Shown here: in pieces, positions 24,890 through 35,800 of the stretch
Layout of the letters: every line of letters starts with the position of its first letter
Numbering within the stretch: the stretch's first letter is position 1
Assembly: GCF_900258035.1 (NCBI RefSeq)
Contig: NZ_OGTP01000012.1
Coordinates: forward strand, 62,001 to 126,000
Length of the DNA stretch: 64,000 nt
Origin: Caballeronia novacaledonica
Lineage (GTDB): Bacteria > Pseudomonadota > Gammaproteobacteria > Burkholderiales > Burkholderiaceae
Direction of reading: 5' to 3'
Notes under the pieces: generated by a model
The model's database searches: none
What the model saw: only the letters and a program-made list of their open reading frames with translations
What the model was told of the DNA's origin: nothing
Translations under genes and position numbers: made by a program

Positions 24890-26974
24890 TCAGTCATTGA
24901 AGCGTCCATTCGCTTGCGCGAGTTCCGTCACGAGCGCGGCGGGCCGCCACGCTTCGCCGTTGGCCTGCTTCGCGTACTTGCGCATCGCGCGTTCGACGTT
25001 GTAGAGGCCGATGGTGTCCGCATAGAGCATCGGGCCGCCGCGCCACAGCGGAAAGCCGTAGCCCGTCAGATAGACCATGTCGATGTCCGACGCCTTGCCC
25101 GCGATGCCTTCCGCGAGAATCTTCGCGCCTTCGTTCACGAGCGACAGCACGAGACGCTCGACGATTTCTTCATCGCCGATCTTGCGGCGCTCGACGCCGC
25201 GTTCCTTCGAATACGCGACGATCATGTCGTCGACGAGTTTCGACGGCGCCGCGTCGCGCTTGCCCGGCTGATAGTCGTACCAGCCCGCGCCGGTCTTCTG
25301 CCCGAAGCGCCCCGTTTCGCAGAGACGATCCGCGACGCGCGAATACTGCAGATCCGGCTGCTCGCGATAGCGGCGCTTTCTGATCGCCCAGCCGATGTCG
25401 TTGCCCGCGAGATCGCTCATGCGGAACGGGCCCATCGCGAAGCCGAATCGCTCGATCGCGCGATCGATCTGCGCGGGCAGCGCGCCTTCCTCCAGCATGA
25501 AGAGCGCTTGCCGGATGTACTGCTCGATCATCCGGTTGCCGATGAAACCGTCGCACACGCCCGACACCACCGCCGTCTTCTTGATCTTCTTCGCGAGCTG
25601 CATGACGGAGGCGAGCACGTCCTTGTCCGTCTTCTCGCCGCGCACCACTTCGAGCAGCTTCATCACGTTCGCGGGGCTGAAGAAGTGCATGCCGACGACA
25701 TCGCCCGGACGCTTCGTGAACGCGGCGATCTTGTTCAGATCGAGCGTCGATGTGTTCGAGGCGAGGATCGCGCCGGGCTTCGCGATTTCATCGAGCTGGC
25801 GGAACACCTGCTCTTTCACGCCCAGTTCCTCGAACACGGCTTCGATGATGAGGTCGGCGTTCGACAGATCGGAGAACGAGAGCGTCGGCCGAATCAGCGC
25901 CATGCGCTCTTCGAGCTTTTCCTGCGTGAGCTTGCCTTTCTTGACCTGCGCCTCGTAATTGCGGCGGATCGTGGCGAGCCCGTGGTCGATCGCGTCCTGC
26001 TTCGTTTCGAGCAGCACGACGGGCAGGCCCGCGTTGACGAAGTTCATCGCGATGCCGCCGCCCATCGTGCCCGCGCCGATCACGCCGATTTGCGCGATCG
26101 TCCTGACAGGCGTGTCCGACGGCACGTCGGCGATCTTGGCCGCCGCGCGCTCGCCAAAAAACGCATGCCGCAGCGCGCGGCTTTCGGGCGTCAGCACGAG
26201 CGCGAGAAAGCATTCGCGCTCGAATGCGAGGCCACGCTCGAAGCCTTCCTTCACGCCCTTCTCGACGGCATCGATGCACTTGTGCGGCGCCGGATAATGC
26301 TTCGCGACCGCCGCGACGCCGTTACGCGCAAACTGGATGAAACCCTCGGCGTTCGGATGCTCGATCTTGCGGTCGCGCACTTTCGGATGCGGACCGTTTC
26401 GTTGCGCGACCCGATTCGCGAACGACAGCGCGCGTTCCAGCAGATCGCCGTCGGCGAGTTCGTCGAAGAGCGCGGTTTGCGCGAGTTTCTCCGACGGCAC
26501 CGGCGCGCCCGACACGATCATGTTCAACGCCGTCTCCAGCCCGACCACGCGCGGCAGGCGCTGCGTGCCGCCCGCGCCGGGAAGAAGGCCGAGCTTGACT
26601 TCCGGCAGCGCGATCTGCGCGCCGGGCGCGGCGACGCGGTAGTGCGCGCCGAGCGCGAGTTCGAGACCGCCGCCCATCGCGACCGCGTGGATCGCGGCGA
26701 CCACGGGCTTCGCGCTCGCTTCCAGCGTCGCGATGACGGTCATGAGCGTCGGCTCTTGCGTGGCTTTCGGCGTGTTGAATTCGGTGATGTCCGCGCCGCC
26801 CGAAAACGCCTTGCCCGCGCCGATGATGACGATGGCGCGCACGCCGTCGTCATCGTTCGCGCGCTCGACGCCTTCGACGACGCCAAGGCGCGTCGAATGC
26901 CCGAGCCCGTTGACTGGCGGATTGTCGAGCGTGATGACGGCGACGCCGTCGCGGATCGTGTAGTCCACTGCCAT
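24890..26974 (-). CDS. FadB/FadJ-type multifunctional fatty-acid oxidation enzyme
   Basis: A 694-residue fusion of enoyl-CoA hydratase and 3-hydroxyacyl-CoA dehydrogenase. The N-terminal crotonase domain has GKAFSGGADITEF and AMGGGLELALGAHYR with the hydratase glutamates in LPEVKLGLLPGAGG; the dehydrogenase domain begins near residue 295 with IGAGTMGGGIAMNFV and contains GMHFFSPANVMKLLE. ATG 26974 has AGGAG nine bases upstream; the open frame extends upstream without similarity. It is the first gene after the terminator at 27076-27102, so it likely has its own promoter. Confidence 0.93.
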   Translation of the reverse strand: MAVDYTIRDGVAVITLDNPPVNGLGHSTRLGVVEGVERANDDDGVRAIVIIGAGKAFSGGADITEFNTPKATQEPTLMTVIATLEASAKPVVAAIHAVAMGGGLELALGAHYRVAAPGAQIALPEVKLGLLPGAGGTQRLPRVVGLETALNMIVSGAPVPSEKLAQTALFDELADGDLLERALSFANRVAQRNGPHPKVRDRKIEHPNAEGFIQFARNGVAAVAKHYPAPHKCIDAVEKGVKEGFERGLAFERECFLALVLTPESRALRHAFFGERAAAKIADVPSDTPVRTIAQIGVIGAGTMGGGIAMNFVNAGLPVVLLETKQDAIDHGLATIRRNYEAQVKKGKLTQEKLEERMALIRPTLSFSDLSNADLIIEAVFEELGVKEQVFRQLDEIAKPGAILASNTSTLDLNKIAAFTKRPGDVVGMHFFSPANVMKLLEVVRGEKTDKDVLASVMQLAKKIKKTAVVSGVCDGFIGNRMIEQYIRQALFMLEEGALPAQIDRAIERFGFAMGPFRMSDLAGNDIGWAIRKRRYREQPDLQYSRVADRLCETGRFGQKTGAGWYDYQPGKRDAAPSKLVDDMIVAYSKERGVERRKIGDEEIVERLVLSLVNEGAKILAEGIAGKASDIDMVYLTGYGFPLWRGGPMLYADTIGLYNVERAMRKYAKQANGEAWRPAALVTELAQANGRFND

Positions 26975-27069
26975 GAACGTGTCTCCTGTCGACCGGATAC
27001 CGGTTGAATTGTGGGCGATGGGTGCAGAATACACAAAATAGCACGATCGTTCAATTGTTCGTCGATACG

Positions 27070-27102
27070 AAAAAACCCCGGCTCCGCGCGGGCGGACCGG
27101 GG
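27070..27102 (-). terminator. intrinsic terminator after the acyl-CoA ligase gene
   Basis: A hairpin with arms pairing around CCCCGG (27076-27102) is followed on the minus strand by six Ts. It separates the acyl-CoA ligase gene from the fadB operon. Confidence 0.8.
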
Positions 27103-27122
27103 CTTCGACGAGCGTGAATGCG

Positions 27123-28781
27123 TTAAACGGAGTTTTCGGCCGCGCTCGGCAGCACGTAATCGCGATACTGCACGCGCAGGCGCATTTTCTGCAGCTTGCC
27201 CGTCGCCGTGTGCGGCAATTCCTCGGCGAACACGACGTCGTCCGGAATCCACCACTTCGCGACCTTGCCCTCGAAATGCGCGAGCAGTTCCTCGCGCGTG
27301 ACGGTCGCGCCGGGCTTCAGCACCGCGACGATCAGCGGCCGCTCCGTCCACTTCGGATGCGAGCACGCGATGCACGCGGCCTCCGCCACCTGCGGATGCG
27401 ACACCGCGATGTTCTCGAGTTCGATGGAACTGATCCATTCGCCGCCGGACTTGATCACGTCCTTGCTGCGATCGGTGATCTGCATGAAACCGTCGTGATC
27501 GATGGTCGCGACATCGCCCGTCGGGAACCAGCCGTCGATGAGCGGCGAGTCGTCGCGACGGAAATAGCGGTCGATGACCCACGGCCCGCGCACGTACAGA
27601 TCGCCGAAGGACTTTCCGTCCCACGGCAGTTCGTGGCCGTCGTCGCCGACCACTTTCATGTCGACGCCGAAAAGCGTGTGGCCCTGCTTCTCCAGCGAGC
27701 GGCGCTGTTCTTCGAGCGGGCGCTGCTTCTGCTTGAAGTTGAGGCGCGACAACGTGCCGAGCGGCGACATCTCCGTCATGCCCCACGCGTGGATCACCTG
27801 CACGCCGTACTCTTCCTCGAAGCTGCGCAGCATCGCGGGCGGACACGCGGAACCGCCGATCACCGTGCGCTTCAACGTCGAAAAACGCACGTTCTCCTGC
27901 TTCATGTAGGTGAGCAGGCCCATCCAGACGGTCGGCACGCCCGCCGAAAAAGTGACGCCTTCGGCTTCCATCAGTTCGTAGAGCGATTTGCCGTCGAGGT
28001 CCTTGCCGGGAAACACGAGCTTCGCGCCGACGAGCGGCCCCGCGTGCGGAATGCCCCACGCGTTGACGTGGAACATCGGCACGACGGGCAGGATCGCATC
28101 GCTCGATGACGCGCCCATCGCATCGGGCAACGCGGCTCCGTAGGCGTGCAATACGGTCGATCGATGCGAGTACAGCGCGCCCTTCGGATTGCCGGTCGTG
28201 CCCGACGTGTAGCAGAGAAACGAGGCCTGACGCTCGTCGAGCATCGGCCATTCGTAGTTGCCGTCGTGCTCGCCGATGAGACTCTCGTAGCTCATCACCG
28301 GCACGCTCATGTTCGAGAGATGCTCGCCGATGCACGCGGCGTCGCCGAGCGCGATCCAGCCTTTCACGTTCGGGCACTGCGGCGCGACGATCTCGACGAG
28401 CGGCGCGAAGGTCATGTCGAAGCAGACGTACGAATCGCCGGCGTGATCGATGATGAACGCGATCTGATCGGGAAAGAGGCGCGGATTGATCGTGTGGCAG
28501 ACGGCGCCCATGCCGCTCACGCCGTAATAGCACTCCAGATGTCTGTAGCCGTTCCATGCAAGCGTGCCGATGCGCTCGCCCTGTTCGACGCCGAGCGCGG
28601 TGAGCGCCTGCGCGAGCTGCTTCGCGCGCTTCTCGCAATCGCGATACGTATACCGGTGGATGTCGCCTTCGATGCGGCGCGACACGATCTCGTTGTCGCC
28701 GAAGTGACGCGAGGCATGGGACAGCAGGGACGACGCGAGCAGCGGTACTTCCATCATCTGGCCGTAGAGCGGCGACGTCAT
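27123..28781 (-). CDS. AMP-forming long-chain acyl-CoA ligase
   Basis: A 552-residue adenylate-forming enzyme activating fatty acids to acyl-CoA. Conserved motifs are the AMP-binding [17 protein letters not shown] near residue 195, [12 protein letters not shown], and the terminal domain with [16 protein letters not shown] and a catalytic lysine in TATGKLQK. No membrane segment. It is 552 residues, normal for medium/long-chain ligases. Its role is to feed the beta-oxidation operon downstream. It is divergent from selO with a 105-base gap. Confidence 0.92.
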   Translation of the reverse strand: MTSPLYGQMMEVPLLASSLLSHASRHFGDNEIVSRRIEGDIHRYTYRDCEKRAKQLAQALTALGVEQGERIGTLAWNGYRHLECYYGVSGMGAVCHTINPRLFPDQIAFIIDHAGDSYVCFDMTFAPLVEIVAPQCPNVKGWIALGDAACIGEHLSNMSVPVMSYESLIGEHDGNYEWPMLDERQASFLCYTSGTTGNPKGALYSHRSTVLHAYGAALPDAMGASSSDAILPVVPMFHVNAWGIPHAGPLVGAKLVFPGKDLDGKSLYELMEAEGVTFSAGVPTVWMGLLTYMKQENVRFSTLKRTVIGGSACPPAMLRSFEEEYGVQVIHAWGMTEMSPLGTLSRLNFKQKQRPLEEQRRSLEKQGHTLFGVDMKVVGDDGHELPWDGKSFGDLYVRGPWVIDRYFRRDDSPLIDGWFPTGDVATIDHDGFMQITDRSKDVIKSGGEWISSIELENIAVSHPQVAEAACIACSHPKWTERPLIVAVLKPGATVTREELLAHFEGKVAKWWIPDDVVFAEELPHTATGKLQKMRLRVQYRDYVLPSAAENSV

Positions 28782-28886
28782 AGGCGAGGTCCTCGAATCT
28801 GTCGATGGTGGGCGGATGGCCGGGCCGCGCTCCTGCAGGCCCGCGGACGCGGAATTACAATATCGTTTAACTCAGAGGCGCTCAAT

Positions 28887-30479
28887 ATGTCGTTTTCCCC
28901 AAGCAATGCCGTGCGCGCGGTGCGCGACGAGACGCCCGCCGACGCGCGTTCCATGAGCGAAATCGCCGGCGCGATCCGGGTCGGCGAGCCCGGTTCGTTC
29001 GCCGCGCTCGGCAACGCGTTTCTCACGCGTCTTCCCGCCGCGCCGGCGCCCGATCCGTATCTCGTCGGCCTTTCGCGCGAGATGGCCGAATCGCTCGGCT
29101 TCGATCCGCATATCGCGACCGGTGCTGAAAAGAATGCATTCGCCGCGTACTTCGCCGGCAATCCGACGCGCGACTGGCCCGGCGAATCGCTGCCCTATGC
29201 CGCCGTGTATTCGGGTCATCAGTTCGGCGTATGGGCCGGTCAACTGGGCGATGGCCGCGCGCTCACGCTGGGCGAAGTCGAACGCGCGGGCGAGCGTCTC
29301 GAAGTGCAACTGAAGGGCGCGGGACGCACGCCCTACTCGCGCATGGGCGACGGCCGCGCGGTGCTGCGTTCGTCGATCCGCGAGTTTCTGTGCTCGGAAG
29401 CGATGCATCATCTCGGCATTCCGACGACGCGTGCGCTCGCCGTCATCGGCTCGGATCTGCCCGTGCGCCGCGAGACCATAGAGACGGCGGCGATCGTCAC
29501 GCGCGTATCGCCGAGCTTCGTTCGCTTCGGGCACTTCGAGCATTTCTATTCGAACGACCGCATCGACGATCTGAAGAAACTCGCCGATCACGTCATCGAG
29601 CGCTTCTATCCGCACTGCCGCGACGCCGACGATCCTTATCTCGCGCTGCTGGACGTCGCCGTGCATTCCACCGCCGATCTGATGGCGCACTGGCAAGGCG
29701 TCGGCTTCTGTCACGGCGTGATGAACACCGACAACATGTCGATTCTCGGACTGACGATCGACTACGGCCCGTTCGGCTTCATGGACGGGTTCAACGCGCA
29801 TCACATCTGCAATCACTCGGATACGCAGGGCCGCTATTCGTACGGCCGCCAGCCGCAGGTCGCGTACTGGAATCTCTTCTGCCTCGCGCAGGCGCTCGTG
29901 CCGCTCTTCGGCGAAAACCTGCCGGAGGAAGGACGCGCCGAGCGCGTGGTCGAAGAAGCGCAGAAGGTGATGGAGCGTTACAAGGAGCGTTTCGGGCCCG
30001 CGCTCGTCGCGAAGATGCGCGCGAAGCTCGGCCTCGAAGTCGAGCGCGACGACGACGACAAGCTCGCCAACGGTCTCTTCGAAATCATGCATGCGAATCG
30101 CGCGGACTTCACGCTGACGTTCCGGAATCTGTCGAAGCTCTCGAAATCGGACGCGAGCCGGGACGCGCCCGTGCGCGATCTGTTCCTCGACCGCGCCGCC
30201 TTCGATGCATGGGCCGCGCAGTATCGCGAGCGCCTCGCGCACGAGCCGCGCGACGACGCAGCACGCGCCGCGGCGATGAATCGCGTGAATCCGAAATACG
30301 TGCTGCGCAATCATCTGGCCGAACAGGCGATCCGCCAGGCGGCCGAGAAGGATTTTTCGGAAGTGGAGCGCCTGCTGGACGTGCTGCGCAATCCGTACGA
30401 CGAACAGCCGCATGACGAGGCCTATGCCGGCCTGCCGCCCAGTTGGGCGAGCGATCTCGAAGTCAGTTGTTCTTCGTAG
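28887..30479 (+). CDS. selO: SelO pseudokinase-fold protein adenylyltransferase (YdiU)
   Basis: A 530-residue member of the SelO/YdiU family, which transfers AMP to protein Ser, Thr or Tyr using an inverted kinase-like active site. Visible signatures: [39 protein letters not shown] region, and [12 protein letters not shown]. The last residues read VSCSS, where the cysteine corresponds to selenocysteine in eukaryotic SelO. AGAGG precedes ATG 28887. The next gene, 47 bases downstream, is msrB, fitting the redox role reported for SelO. Confidence 0.93.
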   Translation: MSFSPSNAVRAVRDETPADARSMSEIAGAIRVGEPGSFAALGNAFLTRLPAAPAPDPYLVGLSREMAESLGFDPHIATGAEKNAFAAYFAGNPTRDWPGESLPYAAVYSGHQFGVWAGQLGDGRALTLGEVERAGERLEVQLKGAGRTPYSRMGDGRAVLRSSIREFLCSEAMHHLGIPTTRALAVIGSDLPVRRETIETAAIVTRVSPSFVRFGHFEHFYSNDRIDDLKKLADHVIERFYPHCRDADDPYLALLDVAVHSTADLMAHWQGVGFCHGVMNTDNMSILGLTIDYGPFGFMDGFNAHHICNHSDTQGRYSYGRQPQVAYWNLFCLAQALVPLFGENLPEEGRAERVVEEAQKVMERYKERFGPALVAKMRAKLGLEVERDDDDKLANGLFEIMHANRADFTLTFRNLSKLSKSDASRDAPVRDLFLDRAAFDAWAAQYRERLAHEPRDDAARAAAMNRVNPKYVLRNHLAEQAIRQAAEKDFSEVERLLDVLRNPYDEQPHDEAYAGLPPSWASDLEVSCSS

Positions 30480-30526
30480 GATCGCCCGCATATACGAGGC
30501 CTTCCCGGCCCGATCAAAGGAAAGAC

Positions 30527-30943
30527 ATGAGCCACGACGACACCCCGACGAACTATCCGCTGCAAAAGGACGACGCCACCTATCGCCGCGAACTCGACGA
30601 CATGCAATATCAGGTCACGCGCCACGCCGTGACCGAGCGGCCGTTCACCGGCAAATACTGGGATCACGACGAGCGCGGCGTCTACGACTGCGTGTGCTGC
30701 GGCACGCCGCTTTTCGAATCCGCGACGAAGTTCGACGCCGGCTGCGGTTGGCCCAGCTACTTCAAGCCGATCAACGGCGAAGTGATCCAGGAGAAAACCG
30801 ACCGCACGCACGGCATGTTGCGCATCGAAGTGCTGTGCAAGAACTGCGGCGCGCACCTCGGCCACGTCTTCGAGGACGGCCCCGCGCCGACCGGCCTGCG
30901 GTATTGCATCAACTCGGCTGCGCTACAATTCGAACCCAAGTAA
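30527..30943 (+). CDS. msrB: peptide-methionine (R)-S-oxide reductase MsrB
   Basis: A 138-residue repair enzyme reducing methionine-R-sulfoxide in proteins. Zinc-binding cysteines are at 55, 58, 104 and 107 (DCVCCG, LCKNCG), and the catalytic cysteine is in [13 protein letters not shown] (residue 127). AAGGAA lies before ATG 30527. It is 47 bases downstream of selO and followed by a strong terminator, so the two may form a redox unit. Confidence 0.93.
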   Translation: MSHDDTPTNYPLQKDDATYRRELDDMQYQVTRHAVTERPFTGKYWDHDERGVYDCVCCGTPLFESATKFDAGCGWPSYFKPINGEVIQEKTDRTHGMLRIEVLCKNCGAHLGHVFEDGPAPTGLRYCINSAALQFEPK

Positions 30944-30971
30944 GCGCGAGCCCGTGCATTTCGTCGTACCG

Positions 30972-31001
30972 GCGCCCGCCGCTTCTCGCGGGCGCTTTTT
31001 T
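30972..31001 (+). terminator. intrinsic terminator after msrB
   Basis: Eight-base perfect stem GCGCCCGC / GCGGGCGC with an eight-base loop is followed by six Ts, 28 bases after the msrB stop. Confidence 0.88.
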
Positions 31002-31047
31002 CTCGCGCGCCTCGCATCCCTCCGATGCCCATCACGTCCGGACGCCA

Positions 31048-31584
31048 ATGAAATTTCTGTTCGATCTGTTTCCGATCATTCTCTTCTTCGTCGCATTCAA
31101 GGTTTGGGGCATCTATACCGCGACGGCCGTCGCGATCGCGGCGACGCTCGTGCAGATCGCCTGGGTCGCGTTCCGTCATCGCAAGGTCGATCCGATGCTC
31201 TGGGTGAGCCTCGGCGTCGTCGTCGTGTTCGGCGGCGCGACGCTCGTGCTGCACAACGACACCTTCATCAAATGGAAGCCGACCGCGCTCTACTGGCTGT
31301 TCGCGTTCGCGCTGATCGTCGCGCAGATCGGTTTCAGAAAGAATCTGATCGAAGCGATGATGGGCAAGCAGATCGTGCTGCCGCATCGCGTATGGGGACA
31401 ACTGAACGTGGCGTGGGCGGTGTTCTTCGCGCTGCTCGGCATCGTGAATCTCTTCGTCGCGTACAACTTCACCACGGATCAGTGGGTGAACTTCAAGCTC
31501 TTCGGCGCGACGGGCTGTCTCGTCGTGTTCATCGTCGCGCAGAGTTTCTGGCTCGCGAAGTACATGAAGGAGGACGGGCAATGA
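31048..31584 (+). CDS. yciB: inner-membrane septation/cell-envelope protein YciB (IspZ family)
   Basis: A 178-residue integral membrane protein with five hydrophobic helices, starting [18 protein letters not shown]. The family hallmark [16 protein letters not shown] and the LNVAWAVFF stretch are present. In E. coli YciB affects envelope and septation; earlier it was called intracellular septation protein A. Its stop overlaps the bolA-type ATG by four bases (ATGA), so the pair is coupled. Confidence 0.92.
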   Translation: MKFLFDLFPIILFFVAFKVWGIYTATAVAIAATLVQIAWVAFRHRKVDPMLWVSLGVVVVFGGATLVLHNDTFIKWKPTALYWLFAFALIVAQIGFRKNLIEAMMGKQIVLPHRVWGQLNVAWAVFFALLGIVNLFVAYNFTTDQWVNFKLFGATGCLVVFIVAQSFWLAKYMKEDGQ

Positions 31585-31895
31585 GCGCATCGTTCGATTT
31601 TACGAGCGCGTCGGCGGCACAGAAGATCGCGCATCTCGAAGCGTGTCTGAACGAAGCGCTGCAGCCGCAGTCGGTGCATATCGACGACGACAGCGCCGCG
31701 CACGCGGGCCATGCGGGCGCTGCGTCCGGAAGCCACTACACGGTGACGATCGTCGCCACTTGCTTCGCCGGCAAGGCGCGCGTGGCGCGGCATCGACTGG
31801 TGTATGATGCGCTGGCCGAGGAAATGCGGCGCGGCGTGCACGCGCTCGCGATCCGCGCTTACACGCCGCAGGAGTTCGCAGAACAATTCGAATAG
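31581..31895 (+). CDS. BolA-family protein
   Basis: A 104-residue protein with the BolA fold. The conserved part spans [15 protein letters not shown] in the N-terminal half and [21 protein letters not shown], ending EEFAEQFE-like helices. BolA proteins bind iron-sulfur partners or DNA and link growth to stress. AAGGAGG stands eight bases before ATG 31581. It is coupled to yciB and followed by the parvulin gene 83 bases downstream. Confidence 0.9.
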   Translation: MSASFDFTSASAAQKIAHLEACLNEALQPQSVHIDDDSAAHAGHAGAASGSHYTVTIVATCFAGKARVARHRLVYDALAEEMRRGVHALAIRAYTPQEFAEQFE

Positions 31896-31977
31896 ACACG
31901 CGCGCTTCACATCACCCAAGCCTTGCCTTTTGATATCCGCCTTTGAAGGCGTCTGTTTGCTCAGTTAGGAACCTCCG

Positions 31978-32760
31978 ATGACTTTGAAAAAAACCCGCGT
32001 CTGGGTGTTGCTGGCTGCATTCGCGGCTGCGCCCGCCTTCGCGCAAAACGTCGCCGTCGTCAACGGCACGCCGATTCCCACGTCGCGTGCCGATGCGCTC
32101 GTGAAACAGCTCGTCGCTCAAGGTCAGCAGAATTCGCCGCAGCTTCAGCAGGCCGTGCGCGAGGAACTCATCAACCGCGAAATCCTGATGCAGGAAGCCG
32201 CGCGTGAAGGCATCGCGACGCGTCCCGACATCAAGGCGCAGATCGCCGTGGCGCAGCAGACCGTCGTGCTGCGCGCGCTCATCGAAGACTTCGTGAAGAA
32301 GAACGCGCCGACCGACGCCGAGATCAAGGCGCGCTACGACCAGCTCGTGAAGCAGAACGGCGGCGGCAAGGAACTGCATCTGCATCACATCCTCGTCGAG
32401 GACGAAGCGCAGGCGAAGGATCTGATCGCGAAGATCAAGGGCGGCGCGAGCTTCGAAGATCTCGCCAAGCAATATTCGAAAGACCCCGGATCGGGCAAGA
32501 ATGGCGGCGATCTGGACTGGTCGTCGCCTTCGGCTTATGTGCCGGAATTCGGCGCGGCCGCGGAGAAGCTGAAGAAGGGCGAAGTGACGCCCGAGCCGGT
32601 GAAGACGCAGTTCGGCTGGCACGTCATCCGCATGGACGATTCGCGTGAAATCGCCCCGCCGCCGCTCGATCAGGTCAAGACGCAGATCGCGCAGCAGATT
32701 CAGCAGGAAAAACTGCAGGCATTCGAAGAAGGTCTGCGAAGCAAGGCCGTGATCAAGTAA
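31978..32760 (+). CDS. periplasmic parvulin-type peptidylprolyl isomerase
   Basis: A 260-residue exported foldase. The signal peptide (residues 1-22, ending PAFAQ) is followed by an N-terminal chaperone-like helical part and a parvulin domain with HLHHILVEDEAQAKDLI, SKDPGSGKNGGDLDWSS and FGWHVIRMDD. It should assist outer-membrane or secreted protein folding, like SurA or PrsA-type proteins. AGGAA lies upstream, and a terminator follows. Confidence 0.9.
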   Translation: MTLKKTRVWVLLAAFAAAPAFAQNVAVVNGTPIPTSRADALVKQLVAQGQQNSPQLQQAVREELINREILMQEAAREGIATRPDIKAQIAVAQQTVVLRALIEDFVKKNAPTDAEIKARYDQLVKQNGGGKELHLHHILVEDEAQAKDLIAKIKGGASFEDLAKQYSKDPGSGKNGGDLDWSSPSAYVPEFGAAAEKLKKGEVTPEPVKTQFGWHVIRMDDSREIAPPPLDQVKTQIAQQIQQEKLQAFEEGLRSKAVIK

Positions 32761-32785
32761 GCGCGCTTGCTTGTTTCGCTCGAAT

Positions 32786-32817
32786 GACAAAGCCGCCCTC
32801 GGGCGGCTTTGTCGTTT
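32786..32817 (+). terminator. intrinsic terminator after the parvulin gene
   Basis: A perfect 12-base stem GACAAAGCCGCC / GGCGGCTTTGTC with a CTCG loop is followed by GTTTC. It lies 25 bases after the stop codon. Confidence 0.8.
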
Positions 32818-32830
32818 CAGCAAGCGCCTG

Positions 32831-32866
32831 AAAAGCAAAACACCCCGAAGCTCTCGCTTCGGGGTG
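32831..32866 (-). terminator. intrinsic terminator after purL
   Basis: Ten-base arms CACCCCGAAG and CTTCGGGGTG (32841-32850, 32857-32866) are followed on the minus strand by a TTTTGCTTTT tract. Confidence 0.8.
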
Positions 32867-32889
32867 TCTCGTTTTGCGCCGACGCGCGA

Positions 32890-35800
32890 TCAGCCGAGGA
32901 AGCGTCGCGCGTTCTGGAACACGCGCAGCCACGGGCTGCCGTCGGTGGTCCAGTCTTCGGGCGTCCAGCTCATCTGCACGTTGCGATGCACGCGCTCCAT
33001 GTGCGGCATCAGCACGGTGAAGCGGCCGTCGGGCGTCGTCACGGACGTGATGCCCTGCGGCGAGCCGTTCGGATTGAACGGATACTGCTCCGTCGCATTG
33101 CCGCGATGATCGACGTAGCGCATCGCGACGAGCGCCTTCGCCGGGTCGCCCTGCTGCGAGAAGTCGGCGAAACCTTCGCCATGCGCGACCGCCACCGGAA
33201 TGCGCGAGCCTTCCATGCCGGCGAAGAAAATCGACGGCGAACTCTGCACCTCGACGAGCGAGAAGCGCGCCTCGAACTGCTCCGACTTGTTGCGCGTGAA
33301 CTTCGGCCAGTTCTCCGCGCCGGGGATGATCGACGCGAGACTCGACATCATCTGGCAGCCGTTGCAGATGCCGAGTGCGAAGGTGTCGGTGCGGCCGAAG
33401 AATGCGGCGAACATGTCGGCGAGCCGCTGATTGAAGCGGATCGTCTTCGCCCAGCCTTCGCCCGCGCCCAGCACGTCGCCGTATGAGAAGCCGCCGCACG
33501 CCACCGCGCCCGCGAAATCGGTGAGCGTCGCGCGGCCTTCGAGCAGGTCGCTCATGTGCACGTCGTGCGCGTCGAAGCCGGCGCGGTCGAACGCGTAGGC
33601 GGTTTCGAGATGCGAATTCACGCCCTGCTCGCGCAGGATCGCGACACGCGGACGTTTTCCCGTCGCGATGAACGGCGCGGCGACGTCTTCGGCCGGATCG
33701 AAACTCAGCACCGGCGACATGCCCGGATCGGCGGCATCGAGCAGCGCGTCGTATTCGGCGTCCGCGCAGGCCGGATTGTCGCGCAGACGCGCGATGCGCC
33801 AGCTCACCTCGCTCCACGCGCGATGCAACTCGACACGCGGCGCATCGAAGATCTTCTTCGCGTCGCGATAAATCTCGATCGCGCCGTTTTCGTTCGGCTT
33901 GCCGATCACATGCGAGCACGCCGACAAGCCGTGTTCGCGCAGCGCGCCGAGCACCGCGTCGCGGTCCGATGCGCGCACCTGCACCACCGCGCCGAGTTCT
34001 TCCGAGAAGAGCGCCCGGATCGTGCGGTCGTCGCGGCGGCCGCTCGTCTGCTTGGCCCAGTCCTTCGCGTCGCCGTAATCGGATTCGTGCTCGGCGTCGA
34101 GCGTCAGCATGTCGACGTTCAGCGACACGCCCGCGTGACCCGCGAACGCCATTTCGCAGACCGTGGCCCACAGGCCGCCGTCGGAGCGGTCATGGTAGGC
34201 GAGCAGCTTGCCGCCGGCGTTAAGCGCCTGGATCGCGGCGAAGAAGCGCTTGAGGTCTTCGGGATCGTCGACGTCGGGCACCGCGTCGCCGACCTGCTGC
34301 GTCACCTGCGCGAGGATGCTGCCGCCCATGCGATTACGGCCGCGGCCCAGATCGATCGCGATCAGCACCGTGTTCGTGTCGGCGACGAGTTGCGGCGTCA
34401 GATGGCGGCGCACGTCTTCCACGGGCGCGAACGCCGAGATGATGAGCGACACCGGCGACACCACTTCGCGCGCGCCGCCGCGTGCGTCCTGCCACTTGGT
34501 GCGCATCGACAGCGAATCCTTGCCGACCGGAATGCTGATGCCGAGCGCCGGGCACAATTCCATGCCGATCGCCTTCACCGTGTCGTAGAGCGCGGCGTCT
34601 TCGCCGGCGCTGCCGCACGCGGCCATCCAGTTCGCCGACAGCTTGAGCTTGTTCAGCGATTCGATCGGCGCCGACGCGATGTTCGTCACCGCTTCGCCGA
34701 CCGCCATGCGTCCCGACGCGGGCGCGTCGATGACGGCGAGCGGCGTGCGCTCGGCCATGGTCATCGCTTCGCCGCGAAAGCCCGCGTAGTCCATCGTCGT
34801 GACCGCGCAATCGGCGACGGGCACCTGCCACGGCCCGACGAACTGATCGCGCGCGGTCGTGCCGCCGACCGAGCGATCGCCGATGGTGATGAGAAACGAC
34901 TTGCTCGCGACCGTCGGATGCTTCAGCACATCGACGGCGACTTGCGACAGTGCGAGACCGGTCACGTCGACGGGCGTGAACTGCGCGCTTTCGCGCGTCA
35001 CGTCGCGATGCATCTTGGGCGGCTTGCCGAGCAGCACGTCCATCGGCATGTCGACGGGTTCCTGGCCTTCGTTGGCTTCATCGATCAGCTTGAGTTGACG
35101 CTCTTCCGTCGCCACGCCAACGACTGCCACCGGGCAGCGTTCGCGCTCGCAGATGGCCTGGAACGCGGGCAGATCGGCGGGCGAAATGGCGAGGACGTAC
35201 CGTTCCTGCGCCTCGTTCGACCAGATTTCGCGCGGCGAAAGTCCGCTTTCTTCGAGCTGCACCTTGCGCAGTTCGAAACGCGCGCCCTTGCCCGCGCCAT
35301 CGACGAGTTCCGGGAACGCATTCGAAATGCCGCCCGCGCCGACGTCGTGAATCGACAGGATCGGATTGCCGTCGCCCATTTGCCAGCAGGTGTTGATGAC
35401 TTCCTGCGCGCGGCGCTGGATTTCCGGATTGCCGCGCTGGACCGAGTCGAAGTCGAGCTCGGCGGTGTTCGCGCCGGTCGCCATCGACGACGCCGCGCCG
35501 CCGCCCATGCCGATGCGCATGCCCGGCCCGCCGATCTGAATGAGCAGCGTGCCGCCCGGCAGATCGTTCTTGTGCGTGTGCTGATCCGAAATATTGCCGA
35601 TGCCGCCCGCGATCATGATCGGCTTGTGATAGCCGCGCACGCGGCCCGCGACGTTCTGCTCGTAGGTGCGGAAATAGCCGCCGAGGTTCGGGCGGCCGAA
35701 TTCGTTGTTGAAGGCGGCGGCGCCGATCGGACCGTCGATCATGATCTGCAACGGCGACGCGATGCGGTTGGGCCGGCCGTACGGTGCGTTCTGGTCGGCC

